The notes under the pieces were generated by a model. The model made no database searches. It worked only from the letters and a program-made list of their open reading frames with translations, and was not told the origin of the DNA. Positions 1-6,844 of a stretch of DNA of 8,924 nucleotides are shown piece by piece (position 1 is the stretch's first letter; each line of letters opens with the position of its first letter). This DNA comes from Actinomycetota bacterium. GTDB lineage: Bacteria; Actinomycetota; Thermoleophilia; Miltoncostaeales; Miltoncostaeaceae. The stretch spans positions 1 through 8,924 of the forward strand of contig SXZC01000039.1 in NCBI GenBank assembly GCA_005788075.1, given 5' to 3'. Made by a program: the position numbers and the translations under genes.

Positions 1-689
1 ACGAGCAGCGCGCCGCCGTCCACCGCGTAGGCCCCCGGCCCGGTGTTGACGCCACCAAAGCCCCAGCGCTGGCCCTCCACGGGGCCGAGGAGGCGGATGG
101 TCTCGGGATCGTCGGTGGGGAGCACCACGCGGTCGTCGGCGTCGAGCTCCGCCACCAGGCGACGCTTGGCCGCGACGTATGCCTTGATGCCGCCGTGGAG
201 CTCCACGTGATCCGGTCGTATGGTGGTGACGACCGCCACATCGGGGTGCACGCGCGACATGTGGCACAGGTGCGTGGAGGTGAGCTCGGCGATGACCACG
301 GTGTCCGCGGCGGCGGCCGCGAGCTGGTCGACGAGCGAGTGGTCGGGCCACGCATTGCCGGAGCGGGCCGTGGTGGAGATGGCCGGGGGCCGGCCGCATG
401 CACGCAGGATGGTCTCCAGGGCCCGGCACGTGGAGGTCTTGCCCGCGGTGCCCGTCACGCCGACGACCGGATTCGGGAGCCCATCGAGGATCATCTCCGC
501 CAGCACGGTGACCGTGACCCCCTCCGCTCGCGCCGCGAGCACCCGCGCATCGGTCTCGGACGTCCATTCATCCACGACGAGCAGGTCCACCGGGGCGGAG
601 GGATCCGAGACCACCGCGTGGCCCCGGTTGATCAGCAGGCGCTCGGCCATGCGCGCGTCCGGACCGGATGTGGCGATCCGGGCGCGCAT
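1..689 (-). CDS. MurD-like Mur ligase family protein (C-terminal part beyond window)
   Basis: Mur ligases couple ATP hydrolysis to addition of an amino acid to a UDP-MurNAc precursor in the cytoplasm; MurD adds D-glutamate. The minus frame is open from ATG at 689 to the left edge (229 codons plus 2 nt). It shows a small N-terminal domain (about residues 1-72), the ATP loop GTAGKT (80-85), ELTSTHL (135-141) where MurD has its ELSS motif, PDH (159-161) with H165 and G166 following, AAK (173-175) at the usually carbamylated lysine, and PTDDP (191-195). The order matches MurD best. The N-terminal domain is about 30 residues shorter than in E. coli MurD and lacks a clear glycine-rich nucleotide loop. 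No Shine-Dalgarno precedes the ATG, which lies 8 nt after the upstream stop, so coupled translation is likely. No other cell-wall gene is nearby. It could be the housekeeping MurD or a divergent paralogue. Confidence 0.88.
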   Translation of the reverse strand, partial: MRARIATSGPDARMAERLLINRGHAVVSDPSAPVDLLVVDEWTSETDARVLAARAEGVTVTVLAEMILDGLPNPVVGVTGTAGKTSTCRALETILRACGRPPAISTTARSGNAWPDHSLVDQLAAAAADTVVIAELTSTHLCHMSRVHPDVAVVTTIRPDHVELHGGIKAYVAAKRRLVAELDADDRVVLPTDDPETIRLLGPVEGQRWGFGGVNTGPGAYAVDGGALL

Positions 690-697
690 GGGGTGCG

Positions 698-1267
698 TCA
701 GGGGCGGGGCACGGGCCGCGTGGACATCGCGGCGATGACGTCGGCGTCGTCCGGGATCGGCAGGTAGCGCGCCACCGACGACTGCGGCCTGATGCCGAGC
801 TGCGACTCGATGACCTCGGTGGCGATGCCCTCGCCGGCCATCTCGGCCGCGCAGGCGTAGCGCAGGCCCATGGCGTGAACGCGACCATCCAGCCCTGCCT
901 TGGACGCCAGGCGTGGCAGGAGCTCGCGCACGTATGCCTGGCTCAGGGGCTTGCCCTGCAGGGTGGACACGAATGGACCGTCCTGCGCGAGGCCGGCTTC
1001 GGCGCGTCGATCCAGCCAGCGTCCGATCTCGACCACGGCAAGGTCGTCGAGGCCCGCCACCCGGTCACCAACGGCCAGCGATCGGGCATCGAGGTCGATG
1101 TCCCGAGGAGTGAGCGCAAGGGCCTCTCCGGGCCTGAGGCCCGCCCGCCACAGCAGCGCGATGAGCGCGCGGTTGCGACGACCGGTGCTGGTCTGCTCCG
1201 AGGACGCCCCGAGAAGCGCGAGCGCCTCGGGCGCGGTGATCGGGGGATTCTGGACGGTTACGGCCAT
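698..1267 (-). CDS. Single-domain tyrosine recombinase-like protein with degenerate active site
   Basis: This 189-residue protein matches the catalytic domain of XerC/D and phage-type integrases. GLRPGEALAL (43-52) holds the first catalytic arginine, R45. MGLRYACAAEM (133-143) corresponds to the usual HxLRH box, LGIRPQSSVARYL (157-169) to the LGH box, and Y168 is the expected nucleophile. R136 is kept, but the box-II histidine aligns with M133, the LGH histidine is I159, and no clear beta-hairpin lysine is visible. The N-terminal core-binding domain is absent. An in-frame TAA six codons upstream of the ATG rules out an extension in this frame, and GGAGAG just before the ATG can serve as ribosome binding site. 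The MurD-like gene begins 8 nt downstream. Known biology of the fold is DNA cutting and rejoining; with these losses a DNA-binding, regulatory or decaying role is more likely, which is inference. The fold is well supported, the function is not. Confidence 0.85.
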   Translation of the reverse strand: MAVTVQNPPITAPEALALLGASSEQTSTGRRNRALIALLWRAGLRPGEALALTPRDIDLDARSLAVGDRVAGLDDLAVVEIGRWLDRRAEAGLAQDGPFVSTLQGKPLSQAYVRELLPRLASKAGLDGRVHAMGLRYACAAEMAGEGIATEVIESQLGIRPQSSVARYLPIPDDADVIAAMSTRPVPRP

Positions 1268-1360
1268 GGCTCTCCGACGTCGTTACGTGTTTGGTCCGGG
1301 AACGCAGCGATTGCTTGGACATGAAAGCAGCCCGCGCGGCCGTCGGTGTAAGGAAATCCC

Positions 1361-1409
1361 AAAAATCAGGAGATCCCCCCGCCGGTACCCCGAGGCACCG
1401 GCGGGGGAT
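1361..1409 (-). terminator. Rho-independent terminator after the HdeD-like gene
   Basis: Arms 1373-1386 and 1397-1409 form a near-perfect GC-rich stem of about 13 bp with one bulged C and a 10-nt loop. Read on the minus strand, the stem is followed after a few bases by a T5 run (1361-1365). It starts 5 nt after the HdeD-like stop codon, so it should end that transcript and insulate the recombinase/Mur ligase pair downstream. The T-run is short and not directly attached to the stem. Confidence 0.72.
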
Positions 1410-1414
1410 TCCGT

Positions 1415-1966
1415 TCAGCGGCCGATCGCCCGCTTTGCTGCCGACGACATCAGCACGAGGCCGAGGCCATCGAACAGGAACTGGATGCCCACGAGCAGGC
1501 CGATGGCCCACGCTGCCGAGCTCGGCCAGTCCGCGGCGATGAGGATGCCGATGATGATGGCGAGGATGCCACCGAAGGCGAGCAGCCCACGACCCTCGCC
1601 GCCCGTGTCACCGATGGCGGCGACCACGCGCACGACGCCCATCACGATGAACACGATGGCGATCACTGCGGTGAGGCCAACCGTGGCGTCGATCGGGTTG
1701 AAGAGGATCCAGAGCCCGCCGATGAGCAGCAGGACGGAGAGGATGATGCCGATCACCTTCCATCCACCGCTGGCACCGCTTCCGATGGCTGCAAAGAGCC
1801 ATGCGACCGCGAGAACGATCACGAGGATGCCGACGAGGATGGCGATACTTACCGACGCCACCTGGGGTACGGCGATCGCGATGATGCCGATGATGATCGC
1901 GAGGATCCCGGCCCACATCATGCCGTTGGCAGACTGCCGCAGATCCCCCGCTGAGCCCGTTCCCAT
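1415..1966 (-). CDS. HdeD-like (DUF308) six-helix membrane protein
   Basis: This 183-residue, strongly hydrophobic protein has six predicted membrane helices at about 15-33, 38-60, 68-88, 94-116, 126-146 and 152-173. The helices form three similar pairs, each a GI(I/L)-rich helix followed by a turn with proline (VPQ, NPI, DWP) and then a second helix ending near a small residue and glycine. This repeated pattern and the length fit the HdeD/DUF308 family. E. coli HdeD is linked to acid resistance at high cell density, but the molecular role of actinobacterial members is not established. AAGGAAGG precedes the ATG at a good distance and supports the start. The upstream DNA glycosylase gene ends 67 nt away and a strong terminator follows, so the gene may be transcribed alone or as the tail of the upstream operon. 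Confidence 0.87.
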   Translation of the reverse strand: MGTGSAGDLRQSANGMMWAGILAIIIGIIAIAVPQVASVSIAILVGILVIVLAVAWLFAAIGSGASGGWKVIGIILSVLLLIGGLWILFNPIDATVGLTAVIAIVFIVMGVVRVVAAIGDTGGEGRGLLAFGGILAIIIGILIAADWPSSAAWAIGLLVGIQFLFDGLGLVLMSSAAKRAIGR

Positions 1967-2033
1967 GGAGCGGTTTCCTTCCTTCGAGGACTAGGTCCCC
2001 GTGATGTTCGCAACGGAAGCGGGGGAGTCCTGC

Positions 2034-2822
2034 CTATCCCTGGCAGGACTCGCAGGCCCAGGAACGCCTGCCCGCGAGGTCCCATGACGACACGGGCCCC
2101 CCACAGGAGCGGCATGACGACTGGCGATACACGTATGTGCGCTCCCCACGGGGGATGCGCGAGCGCGGCACGCCGGCATCCTCTGCGGAGACGGTCACGA
2201 TGCGCCCGGCCCGCTCGCCGTCGGCGAGCATCCGGCACACGGTGGCCCACAGGGCGTCGAACTCCTCGCGGCTGAGGGAGCGGCCCTCCCGGGATGGGTG
2301 GATGCCCAGCACGTGGAGCGCCTCAGCGCGGTAGACGTTGCCCACGCCGGCCATCACCGACTGGTCCATCACGAGCGCCCCGATCTCGCGCTTGCTGCGG
2401 GAGATGCGATCCCATGCCCGATCCGGCTCGGCGTCGGCGCGCAGGGGGTCCGGGCCGAGGCGGGCGAGAAGGCGTGCCTCGTCGTCGCCCTCGATCATCT
2501 CGCAGGCGGTCGGTCCGCGCAGGTCGACCGCCGCATCGCGTCCGATCAGGCGCAGGCGTATCGCGCCGCGCGGCGGCGGGACATCCCCCTTGTGCGTGAA
2601 GAACCGGCCGAAGAGCCCCAGGTGCACGTGCAGGAGCAGGTCGTCCTCGAAGCGGTAGAAGAGGTGCTTGCCGTAGGCCTCGATGTCCTTCAGCACCCGG
2701 CCATCAAGCAGCGCCGCGCCATCGGCAAACCTGCCCTGCGGTGACGATGCCTGCACCGCGTCGCCGGCAAGGACCTCGCGCTGCTTGCGCGCCGCCCTGT
2801 GGATGGTGTGCCCCTCCGGCAT
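2034..2822 (-). CDS. nei: Fpg/Nei family DNA glycosylase/AP lyase, Nei1-type
   Basis: This 262-residue base-excision repair enzyme would remove oxidised bases from DNA and nick the abasic site. The N-terminus MPEGHTIHR carries catalytic P2 (Schiff base) and E3. K52 in GKHLF is the conserved family lysine. DQSVMAGVGNVYRAEAL (153-169) is the helix-two-turn-helix DNA-binding segment with N162. The C-terminus holds a zinc finger with C237, C240, C257 and C260, ending in the usual CQ. The opening and the SPQGRFADGAALLDGRVL region (27-44) resemble mycobacterial Nei1 more than Fpg, which normally begins MPELPE. Length is normal. GAGAGG five bases before the ATG supports the start. It lies 36 nt behind the CtaG-like gene and probably shares its transcript; no LexA box was seen. 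All key residues are present, so activity is expected. Substrate preference cannot be read from sequence. Confidence 0.95.
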   Translation of the reverse strand: MPEGHTIHRAARKQREVLAGDAVQASSPQGRFADGAALLDGRVLKDIEAYGKHLFYRFEDDLLLHVHLGLFGRFFTHKGDVPPPRGAIRLRLIGRDAAVDLRGPTACEMIEGDDEARLLARLGPDPLRADAEPDRAWDRISRSKREIGALVMDQSVMAGVGNVYRAEALHVLGIHPSREGRSLSREEFDALWATVCRMLADGERAGRIVTVSAEDAGVPRSRIPRGERTYVYRQSSCRSCGGPVSSWDLAGRRSWACESCQG

Positions 2823-2858
2823 CTCAGCCTCTCACCGCGGAAGGGCGTAGCGCTCCCA

Positions 2859-3872
2859 TCAGTCGAGCCCGGTGCGTGTGTGCACCGGCACGCCTTCGCG
2901 GCCGGCGAGGGCAACGAGGTCGCCGTCGAACGTGGCGCGGTGCACCTCGTCCTCGGGCACGCCGGCCTCGATGAGTCGCTGCTCGAGCCCGCGCTCGGAC
3001 GCGTGCCGGAAGAAGAGCACGGCGATGGCGCCGAAGGTGATGGCGCAGTGGGCCAGGATCATCACCGTGCCGGCGTTCGCCTGGTCCTGCAGCGCCGAGA
3101 AGCCGAAGGCGGCCGCCCCGGCCTCGTGCGACTCATAGAACGGCGTGCCCGAGAACCAGTACACGTTCGCGATGCCCACGCCCGCGAACCAGATGCCGAT
3201 CATGTACACGCACTTCGCCCCGGTTCGGAACCATGCGGGCGGGTCGACGAAGCGATCGGTGACCGGCGCCCACATGATCACGCCGGCTCCGAACACCGCC
3301 ACCTGCTGCAGCACCCACACCCAGGGGCGCACCAGCACCTCGTGGTGGATGTCGGGCACGAGCCAGGCGATCGTGCAGGCAAGCCAGAGCGCGAAGGCAA
3401 CGACGGGGTGGAGCACGATGGCCAGCACGGGCCTGCGCTCGCGGGTGCCGCGCTGGGCTCGCGGGATGGCCAGCAGGATGAGCAGGGGGGCGAGGGCGCC
3501 GATGAGCACGTGCTGCAGCATGTGCGCGGAGAGCAGGCCGCCCTGGGCGATGACGGCGACCGGAGCGCTCACCGACAGCACCAGCACCGCGACGCCCGCC
3601 CAGAGGAACGCGGAGCGGCGCCCGGAATCCGGTGCCGTGGCATCCCACGACGGGGACGTACGAATGCCCAGGCCGAGCGCGGCGATGAGCGCGAGCAGCA
3701 AGCCGGGGAGCACCCAGAGCGCCCACCAGCGCTCGGAGTTCACCCGGGCAAGAGCACCCTCGTATCCGCTCCAGAACTCGCTCGCGCCGCCGGTGGCGCC
3801 GGCGACGACGATGCCGATGGCGACAATGGAGGCGCAGACGAGCGCGATGAGGATCCAGCGGGCCCGGGTCAC
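2859..3872 (-). CDS. ctaG: CtaG-like membrane protein (caa3-type cytochrome c oxidase assembly factor family)
   Basis: With a GTG start at 3872 the protein has 337 residues and about seven to eight membrane helices. It shows the histidine-bearing SAHMLQH (115-121) followed by a hydrophobic stretch ending in IP, then PDIHHE (173-178), WAPVTD (201-206) and the late DQANAGTV (263-270) pattern of the caa3_CtaG family. Members are associated with assembly of haem-copper oxidases in Bacillus; whether they deliver copper is unclear. The frame stays open to an ATG at 4199, but that extension lies antisense to the S4 gene, reads as non-membrane low-quality protein and lacks the family pattern, so GTG 3872, just before the first helix (about 6-25), is preferred. 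The Shine-Dalgarno is weak. The soluble tail after about residue 290 is acidic and histidine-containing. No oxidase subunit genes are in the window. Confidence 0.82.
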   Translation of the reverse strand: MTRARWILIALVCASIVAIGIVVAGATGGASEFWSGYEGALARVNSERWWALWVLPGLLLALIAALGLGIRTSPSWDATAPDSGRRSAFLWAGVAVLVLSVSAPVAVIAQGGLLSAHMLQHVLIGALAPLLILLAIPRAQRGTRERRPVLAIVLHPVVAFALWLACTIAWLVPDIHHEVLVRPWVWVLQQVAVFGAGVIMWAPVTDRFVDPPAWFRTGAKCVYMIGIWFAGVGIANVYWFSGTPFYESHEAGAAAFGFSALQDQANAGTVMILAHCAITFGAIAVLFFRHASERGLEQRLIEAGVPEDEVHRATFDGDLVALAGREGVPVHTRTGLD

Positions 3873-3911
3873 TGCCCGGACGCTATCGCGCCCGTGCCGT
3901 AACGTGAGCGC

Positions 3912-4124
3912 GTGCGTGACGTTCCCATTCGCGGCGAGATGATCCGACTCGGCCAGTTGCTCAAGCTCGCCGGGCTTGCATCGGGTGGCGGCGACGTCAA
4001 GGCGATCCTCGCCGATGGCGTGACCGTGAACGGGGAGGCCGACGACCGGCGGGGCCGTCAGTTGCGCGACGGCGACATCGTGATCGCGGGTGGCGAGGAA
4101 CTCAGGGTCAGCGCGCAGCCCTGA
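3912..4124 (+). CDS. Small S4-domain RNA-binding protein (YaaA/YbcJ-like)
   Basis: This 70-residue protein is essentially one S4 domain, a small fold that binds structured RNA in ribosomal protein S4, pseudouridine synthases and related proteins. Seen in the sequence are IRLGQLLKLAGLASGGGDVK (11-30), VTVNGE (37-42), RRGRQLRDGDIV (46-57) and a closing strand EELRV (62-66), the typical order for stand-alone S4 proteins of about 70 residues. GTG at 3912 gives the family's usual short strand before the first helix; ATG at 3939 would remove it. The likely role is RNA or ribosome binding, but no specific target can be named. It is divergent from the CtaG-like gene with only 39 nt between starts, so the promoters must overlap the coding starts. 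The AKR-fold gene follows after 50 nt. Confidence 0.88.
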   Translation: MRDVPIRGEMIRLGQLLKLAGLASGGGDVKAILADGVTVNGEADDRRGRQLRDGDIVIAGGEELRVSAQP

Positions 4125-4174
4125 CCGGGACGTACGGCCCGTCCGGGCGCACTGCGACGTGGGAGAATCCGCGC

Positions 4175-5311
4175 ATGGCCGAGATCGGACAAACCGCAAT
4201 CGGGGCGTGGAGCGGCGGCCGGGTCATGCACTACGGCGAGCCACTCGACGACGCCCGACTCGAGGCGCTCCTGCGTCCGGGCGCGGACATCTGCACGGTG
4301 GTCACGGCGGACGTGTACGCGGAGGGGGAGGCCGACCGCATCGTCGGACGGGCCCTCGAAGGGTTGCCGCGCGACTCCTACTGCATCGCCTCTGCCATCG
4401 GCCATGACTTCGTCAACGGGGTGCGACAGGGCTCGAGCGGGTTCCCGCGCTTCACGAACCCGCAGCTGCGCGGCGAGGACGAGTACCGCGCCTACCTGTT
4501 CGGCGCGCTCGAGGCCAGCCTCGAGCGCCTCGGCACCGACCACGTCGACCTGGTGATGCTCCACAACCCCGACCGCACGGGGTACACCAGCGAGACCGTG
4601 TGGCGGGCCATGGCGGACCTCCGCGCTGAGGGCCTGGCCCGCATGATCGGCGTGGCTCCGGGTCCCGCCAATGGATTCACGCTCGACCTCATCGGGTGCG
4701 TCGAGATGTACGGCGACGAGATGGACTGGGCGATGATCATCCTCAACCCGTTCGAGCCGTGGCCCGGGAAGATGGCCCTTCCCGCCCTCGCGAAGCACGA
4801 CGTCAAGGTGCTTGCGCGGGTCGTCGACTACGGCGGCATCTTCCACGGCGACCTGCCCGACGAGGACGCCCTCATGCCGGGTGATCACCGCGCCTACCGG
4901 CCGGCGGGGTGGGTTGCCGAGGGGCGCCGGCGCCTCGGTGAGATTCTTCCCATCGCCGAGCGGCACGGGCTCAGCCCCCTGCAGCTCGCCGCGCAGTGGA
5001 CCCTCGCGCAGCAGGCGGTGCAGTGCGTGGTGCCCACCTTCATCCAGGAGGCGGGGGAGAACCACAAGACGGTGGAGGATCAGCGGCGCGAGCTCGCCAC
5101 CACGCCACCCGAGAACGTGCTCACCGACGAGGACATCGCCGAGATCGACCGCCTCGGCGACAACCGCGGGTGCATGGCGTTGAAGGGCGGCACACCCGGC
5201 CATGCGGGCGAGCCCATGCCCGATTCCTGGCCGATGGACCCCGACCTCGATGAGGTGGCCACTCGCTGGGGCATCGATCCCGCGCGTGACCTGGTGAAGA
5301 GCGGGGGCTGA
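4175..5311 (+). CDS. Aldo/keto reductase-fold protein with altered catalytic tetrad
   Basis: This 378-residue protein has the aldo/keto reductase barrel pattern: TADVYAEGEADRIVGRAL (44-61), DLVMLHNPDRTGYTSE (125-140), IGVAPGPANGF (158-168), WAMIILNPFEPWP (185-197), then a late IPT-like VVPTFIQEAGEN (285-296) where family members contact NAD(P)H. Canonical members use Asp, Tyr, Lys and His. Here Y48 and H130 are kept, but the position of the Asp (normally DTAxxY) is V43 and the lysine position (normally TKxG) is A74 in ASAIGHDF. Related actinobacterial proteins may share this, so it could be a distinct subfamily rather than decay. The substrate is unknown. GGGAG about nine bases before the ATG supports the start. 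It is probably co-transcribed with the S4 gene 50 nt upstream. The final 50 residues form a hydrophilic tail after the barrel. Confidence 0.87.
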   Translation: MAEIGQTAIGAWSGGRVMHYGEPLDDARLEALLRPGADICTVVTADVYAEGEADRIVGRALEGLPRDSYCIASAIGHDFVNGVRQGSSGFPRFTNPQLRGEDEYRAYLFGALEASLERLGTDHVDLVMLHNPDRTGYTSETVWRAMADLRAEGLARMIGVAPGPANGFTLDLIGCVEMYGDEMDWAMIILNPFEPWPGKMALPALAKHDVKVLARVVDYGGIFHGDLPDEDALMPGDHRAYRPAGWVAEGRRRLGEILPIAERHGLSPLQLAAQWTLAQQAVQCVVPTFIQEAGENHKTVEDQRRELATTPPENVLTDEDIAEIDRLGDNRGCMALKGGTPGHAGEPMPDSWPMDPDLDEVATRWGIDPARDLVKSGG

Positions 5312-5317
5312 TCCGCA

Positions 5318-5338
5318 GGGGCCACGCCCCGTGGCCTT
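5318..5338 (+). terminator. Weak candidate terminator hairpin after the AKR-fold gene
   Basis: GGCCAC (5320-5325) and GTGGCC (5331-5336) form a 6-bp stem with a 5-nt loop, extendable by two G-T pairs, starting 6 nt after the stop codon. Only scattered T bases follow (TTGGCTACGTTT), so this may only attenuate transcription into the oxidase gene, or be unrelated to termination. Confidence 0.35.
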
Positions 5339-5347
5339 GGCTACGTT

Positions 5348-5369
5348 TCCGTCGGTAACCGCCGACGGA
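5348..5369 (+). promoter_or_regulatory. Inverted repeat overlapping the multicopper oxidase ribosome binding site
   Basis: TCCGTCGG (5348-5355) and CCGACGGA (5362-5369) are perfect 8-bp inverted arms around a 6-nt loop. The right arm shares its last three bases with the GGAGG Shine-Dalgarno (5367-5371), six bases before the oxidase ATG at 5377. As RNA it could mask the ribosome binding site; as DNA it could be a dyad operator. Both readings are inference from position and symmetry. It does not match a copper-regulator operator I can recognise. Confidence 0.5.
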
Positions 5370-5376
5370 GGCCCCG

Positions 5377-6840
5377 ATGTCACGCACGCGCATGAAGAAG
5401 CGCGCACTCGCCGCGCTGGTGGTCGTACCCGCCGTCGCGGCAGGCACCCTGGCGATCGGGCTCTCGGTGGCCGCCTCCCAGGGCGCGCTTGGCGGTGATC
5501 CCATCACCGGCCAGCCCCTGAAGGAGCCGCCGGTGGTGCGCTCGAAGAATGGGCGCCTCGCGATCACCTTCACGGCCAAGAGCAGCATCGTGAGCATCGG
5601 GGGCCGGAACGTGGGCACCTGGGCCTACAACGCGAGGGTGCCGGGCCCCACGCTCGAGCTGAACCGCGGTGACTACCTGCAGATCACCAACGTGAACAAG
5701 CTGCCGGACCAGCCCACCAACCTCCACACGCACGGGCTCCACGTGTCCCCGAAGGGCCAGGGCGACAACGTCTTCGTCAACTCGCCGTCCGGCAACACCT
5801 TCACCAACAAGTACAAGATCCCCGAGGATCACATCCCGGGCCAGTACTGGTACCACCCGCACCGGCACATGTACGTGACCAATCAGGTGGCGGCGGGCAT
5901 GGCGGGCACGATCATCGTGAACGCCGATACGCCCGAGGAGCGGGAGCTCGCCAAGTACCGCACCCGGCTCATGGTGTTCCAGCAGTTCCAGGTGGCGGAC
6001 GGGGCGGTGCAGGGCGCGGGCTCGAAGTCATCCGCACCCCTCCTGACCTACGTCAACGGCCAGCTGCAGCCCGTGGTGGACATCCGGCCCGGCGAGATGC
6101 AGCGCTGGCGCCTCTCGAACATGCAGGCCAACAACTTCCTGCGCATTCAAGTGCCCAGCGGCATGAAGGCCTGGATCATCTCCACCGACGGCAACCCCAC
6201 CAGCCGGCCGATCCCGGTGGAGGACATGCTGCTCCCGCCCGCCGGGCGCCGCACGATCCTCGTGCGCAAGGACACCCCGAGCGACCTCGTGGTGCAGAAC
6301 ATCCCATGGGGCGAGGGGAAGCAGGCCATCGCCCAGCAGGACCTCTTCACGGTGCGCACCGCCGGCACGGCGCGCCCGAAGCAGTCCCTCCCGACGATGC
6401 AGGCCGTCATGCCCGACCTGCGCGGGATGCCGGTGGCGAACAGCCGCACCGTCACCTTCTCGATGGGGTCGCCGCTTCCGGGCAGCACCACCCCGCAGTT
6501 CCTCATCAACAACATGAACTACGACAGCTGGGGCAACAAGAACCTGGCGTCGATGAAGTTGAACACGGTGGAGGAGTGGACGCTCACCAACACCTCGGGC
6601 GAGTATCACCCCTTCCACATCCACATCCAGCCCTTCCAGGTGGTGTCGATCAACGGGGTGCCGGTGAATGGGGTGGAGTACCGCGACACCGTGCAGATCC
6701 CGCCCATGGCCAACGGCGTGCCCGGCAAGGTGGTCATCCGCCAGCGCTACACCGACTTCACGGGACGCTTCGTCATCCACTGCCACATCCTCTTCCACGA
6801 GGACAACGGCATGATGGCGCCGGTTCAGGTGGTGAAATAG
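5377..6840 (+). CDS. Secreted three-domain multicopper oxidase (laccase-like)
   Basis: This 487-residue enzyme should oxidise a phenolic, metal or other reducing substrate and pass four electrons to oxygen, giving water. All copper motifs are present: HTHG (117-120), HPH (160-162), HPFHIH (411-416) and HCHILFHEDNGMM (468-480) with C469 bridging the T1 and trinuclear sites, H474 as T1 ligand and M479 as the probable axial ligand. Three cupredoxin domains lie at about 55-185, 190-330 and 355-487. Residues 1-38 form an export signal with basic start (RMKKR) and a long hydrophobic core; no twin-arginine consensus is seen, so Sec export is likely. A strong GGAGG six bases upstream fixes the start and is part of an inverted repeat. 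There is no methionine-rich copper-resistance insert. The natural substrate cannot be read from sequence. Only 4 nt separate its stop from the convergent FAD-oxidase remnant. Confidence 0.95.
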   Translation: MSRTRMKKRALAALVVVPAVAAGTLAIGLSVAASQGALGGDPITGQPLKEPPVVRSKNGRLAITFTAKSSIVSIGGRNVGTWAYNARVPGPTLELNRGDYLQITNVNKLPDQPTNLHTHGLHVSPKGQGDNVFVNSPSGNTFTNKYKIPEDHIPGQYWYHPHRHMYVTNQVAAGMAGTIIVNADTPEERELAKYRTRLMVFQQFQVADGAVQGAGSKSSAPLLTYVNGQLQPVVDIRPGEMQRWRLSNMQANNFLRIQVPSGMKAWIISTDGNPTSRPIPVEDMLLPPAGRRTILVRKDTPSDLVVQNIPWGEGKQAIAQQDLFTVRTAGTARPKQSLPTMQAVMPDLRGMPVANSRTVTFSMGSPLPGSTTPQFLINNMNYDSWGNKNLASMKLNTVEEWTLTNTSGEYHPFHIHIQPFQVVSINGVPVNGVEYRDTVQIPPMANGVPGKVVIRQRYTDFTGRFVIHCHILFHEDNGMMAPVQVVK

Positions 6841-6844
6841 CGCT

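Noticed and set aside
195..767. Plus-strand open frames opposite the MurD-like gene
   Set aside because: The minus frame carries ordered Mur ligase motifs, so these are shadows.
900..1994. 364-codon plus-strand open frame across the recombinase-like and HdeD-like genes
   Set aside because: It spans two minus-strand genes and their terminator; its M, P, A, T and R-rich product reflects antisense of GAT/GCC repeats.
1967..2033. Possible promoter for the HdeD-like gene
   Set aside because: A TTGCGA-like hexamer is present but no -10 element lies at acceptable spacing.
2799..3902. 367-codon plus-strand open frame opposite the CtaG-like gene
   Set aside because: The opposite strand encodes a clear multi-helix membrane protein with family motifs; this product is charged low-complexity sequence.
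4058..5407. 449-codon minus-strand open frame antisense to the AKR-fold gene
   Set aside because: It is the complement of a well-supported gene; its product is low-complexity, rich in H, R, V and G, with no family motif, as expected for antisense frames in GC-rich DNA.
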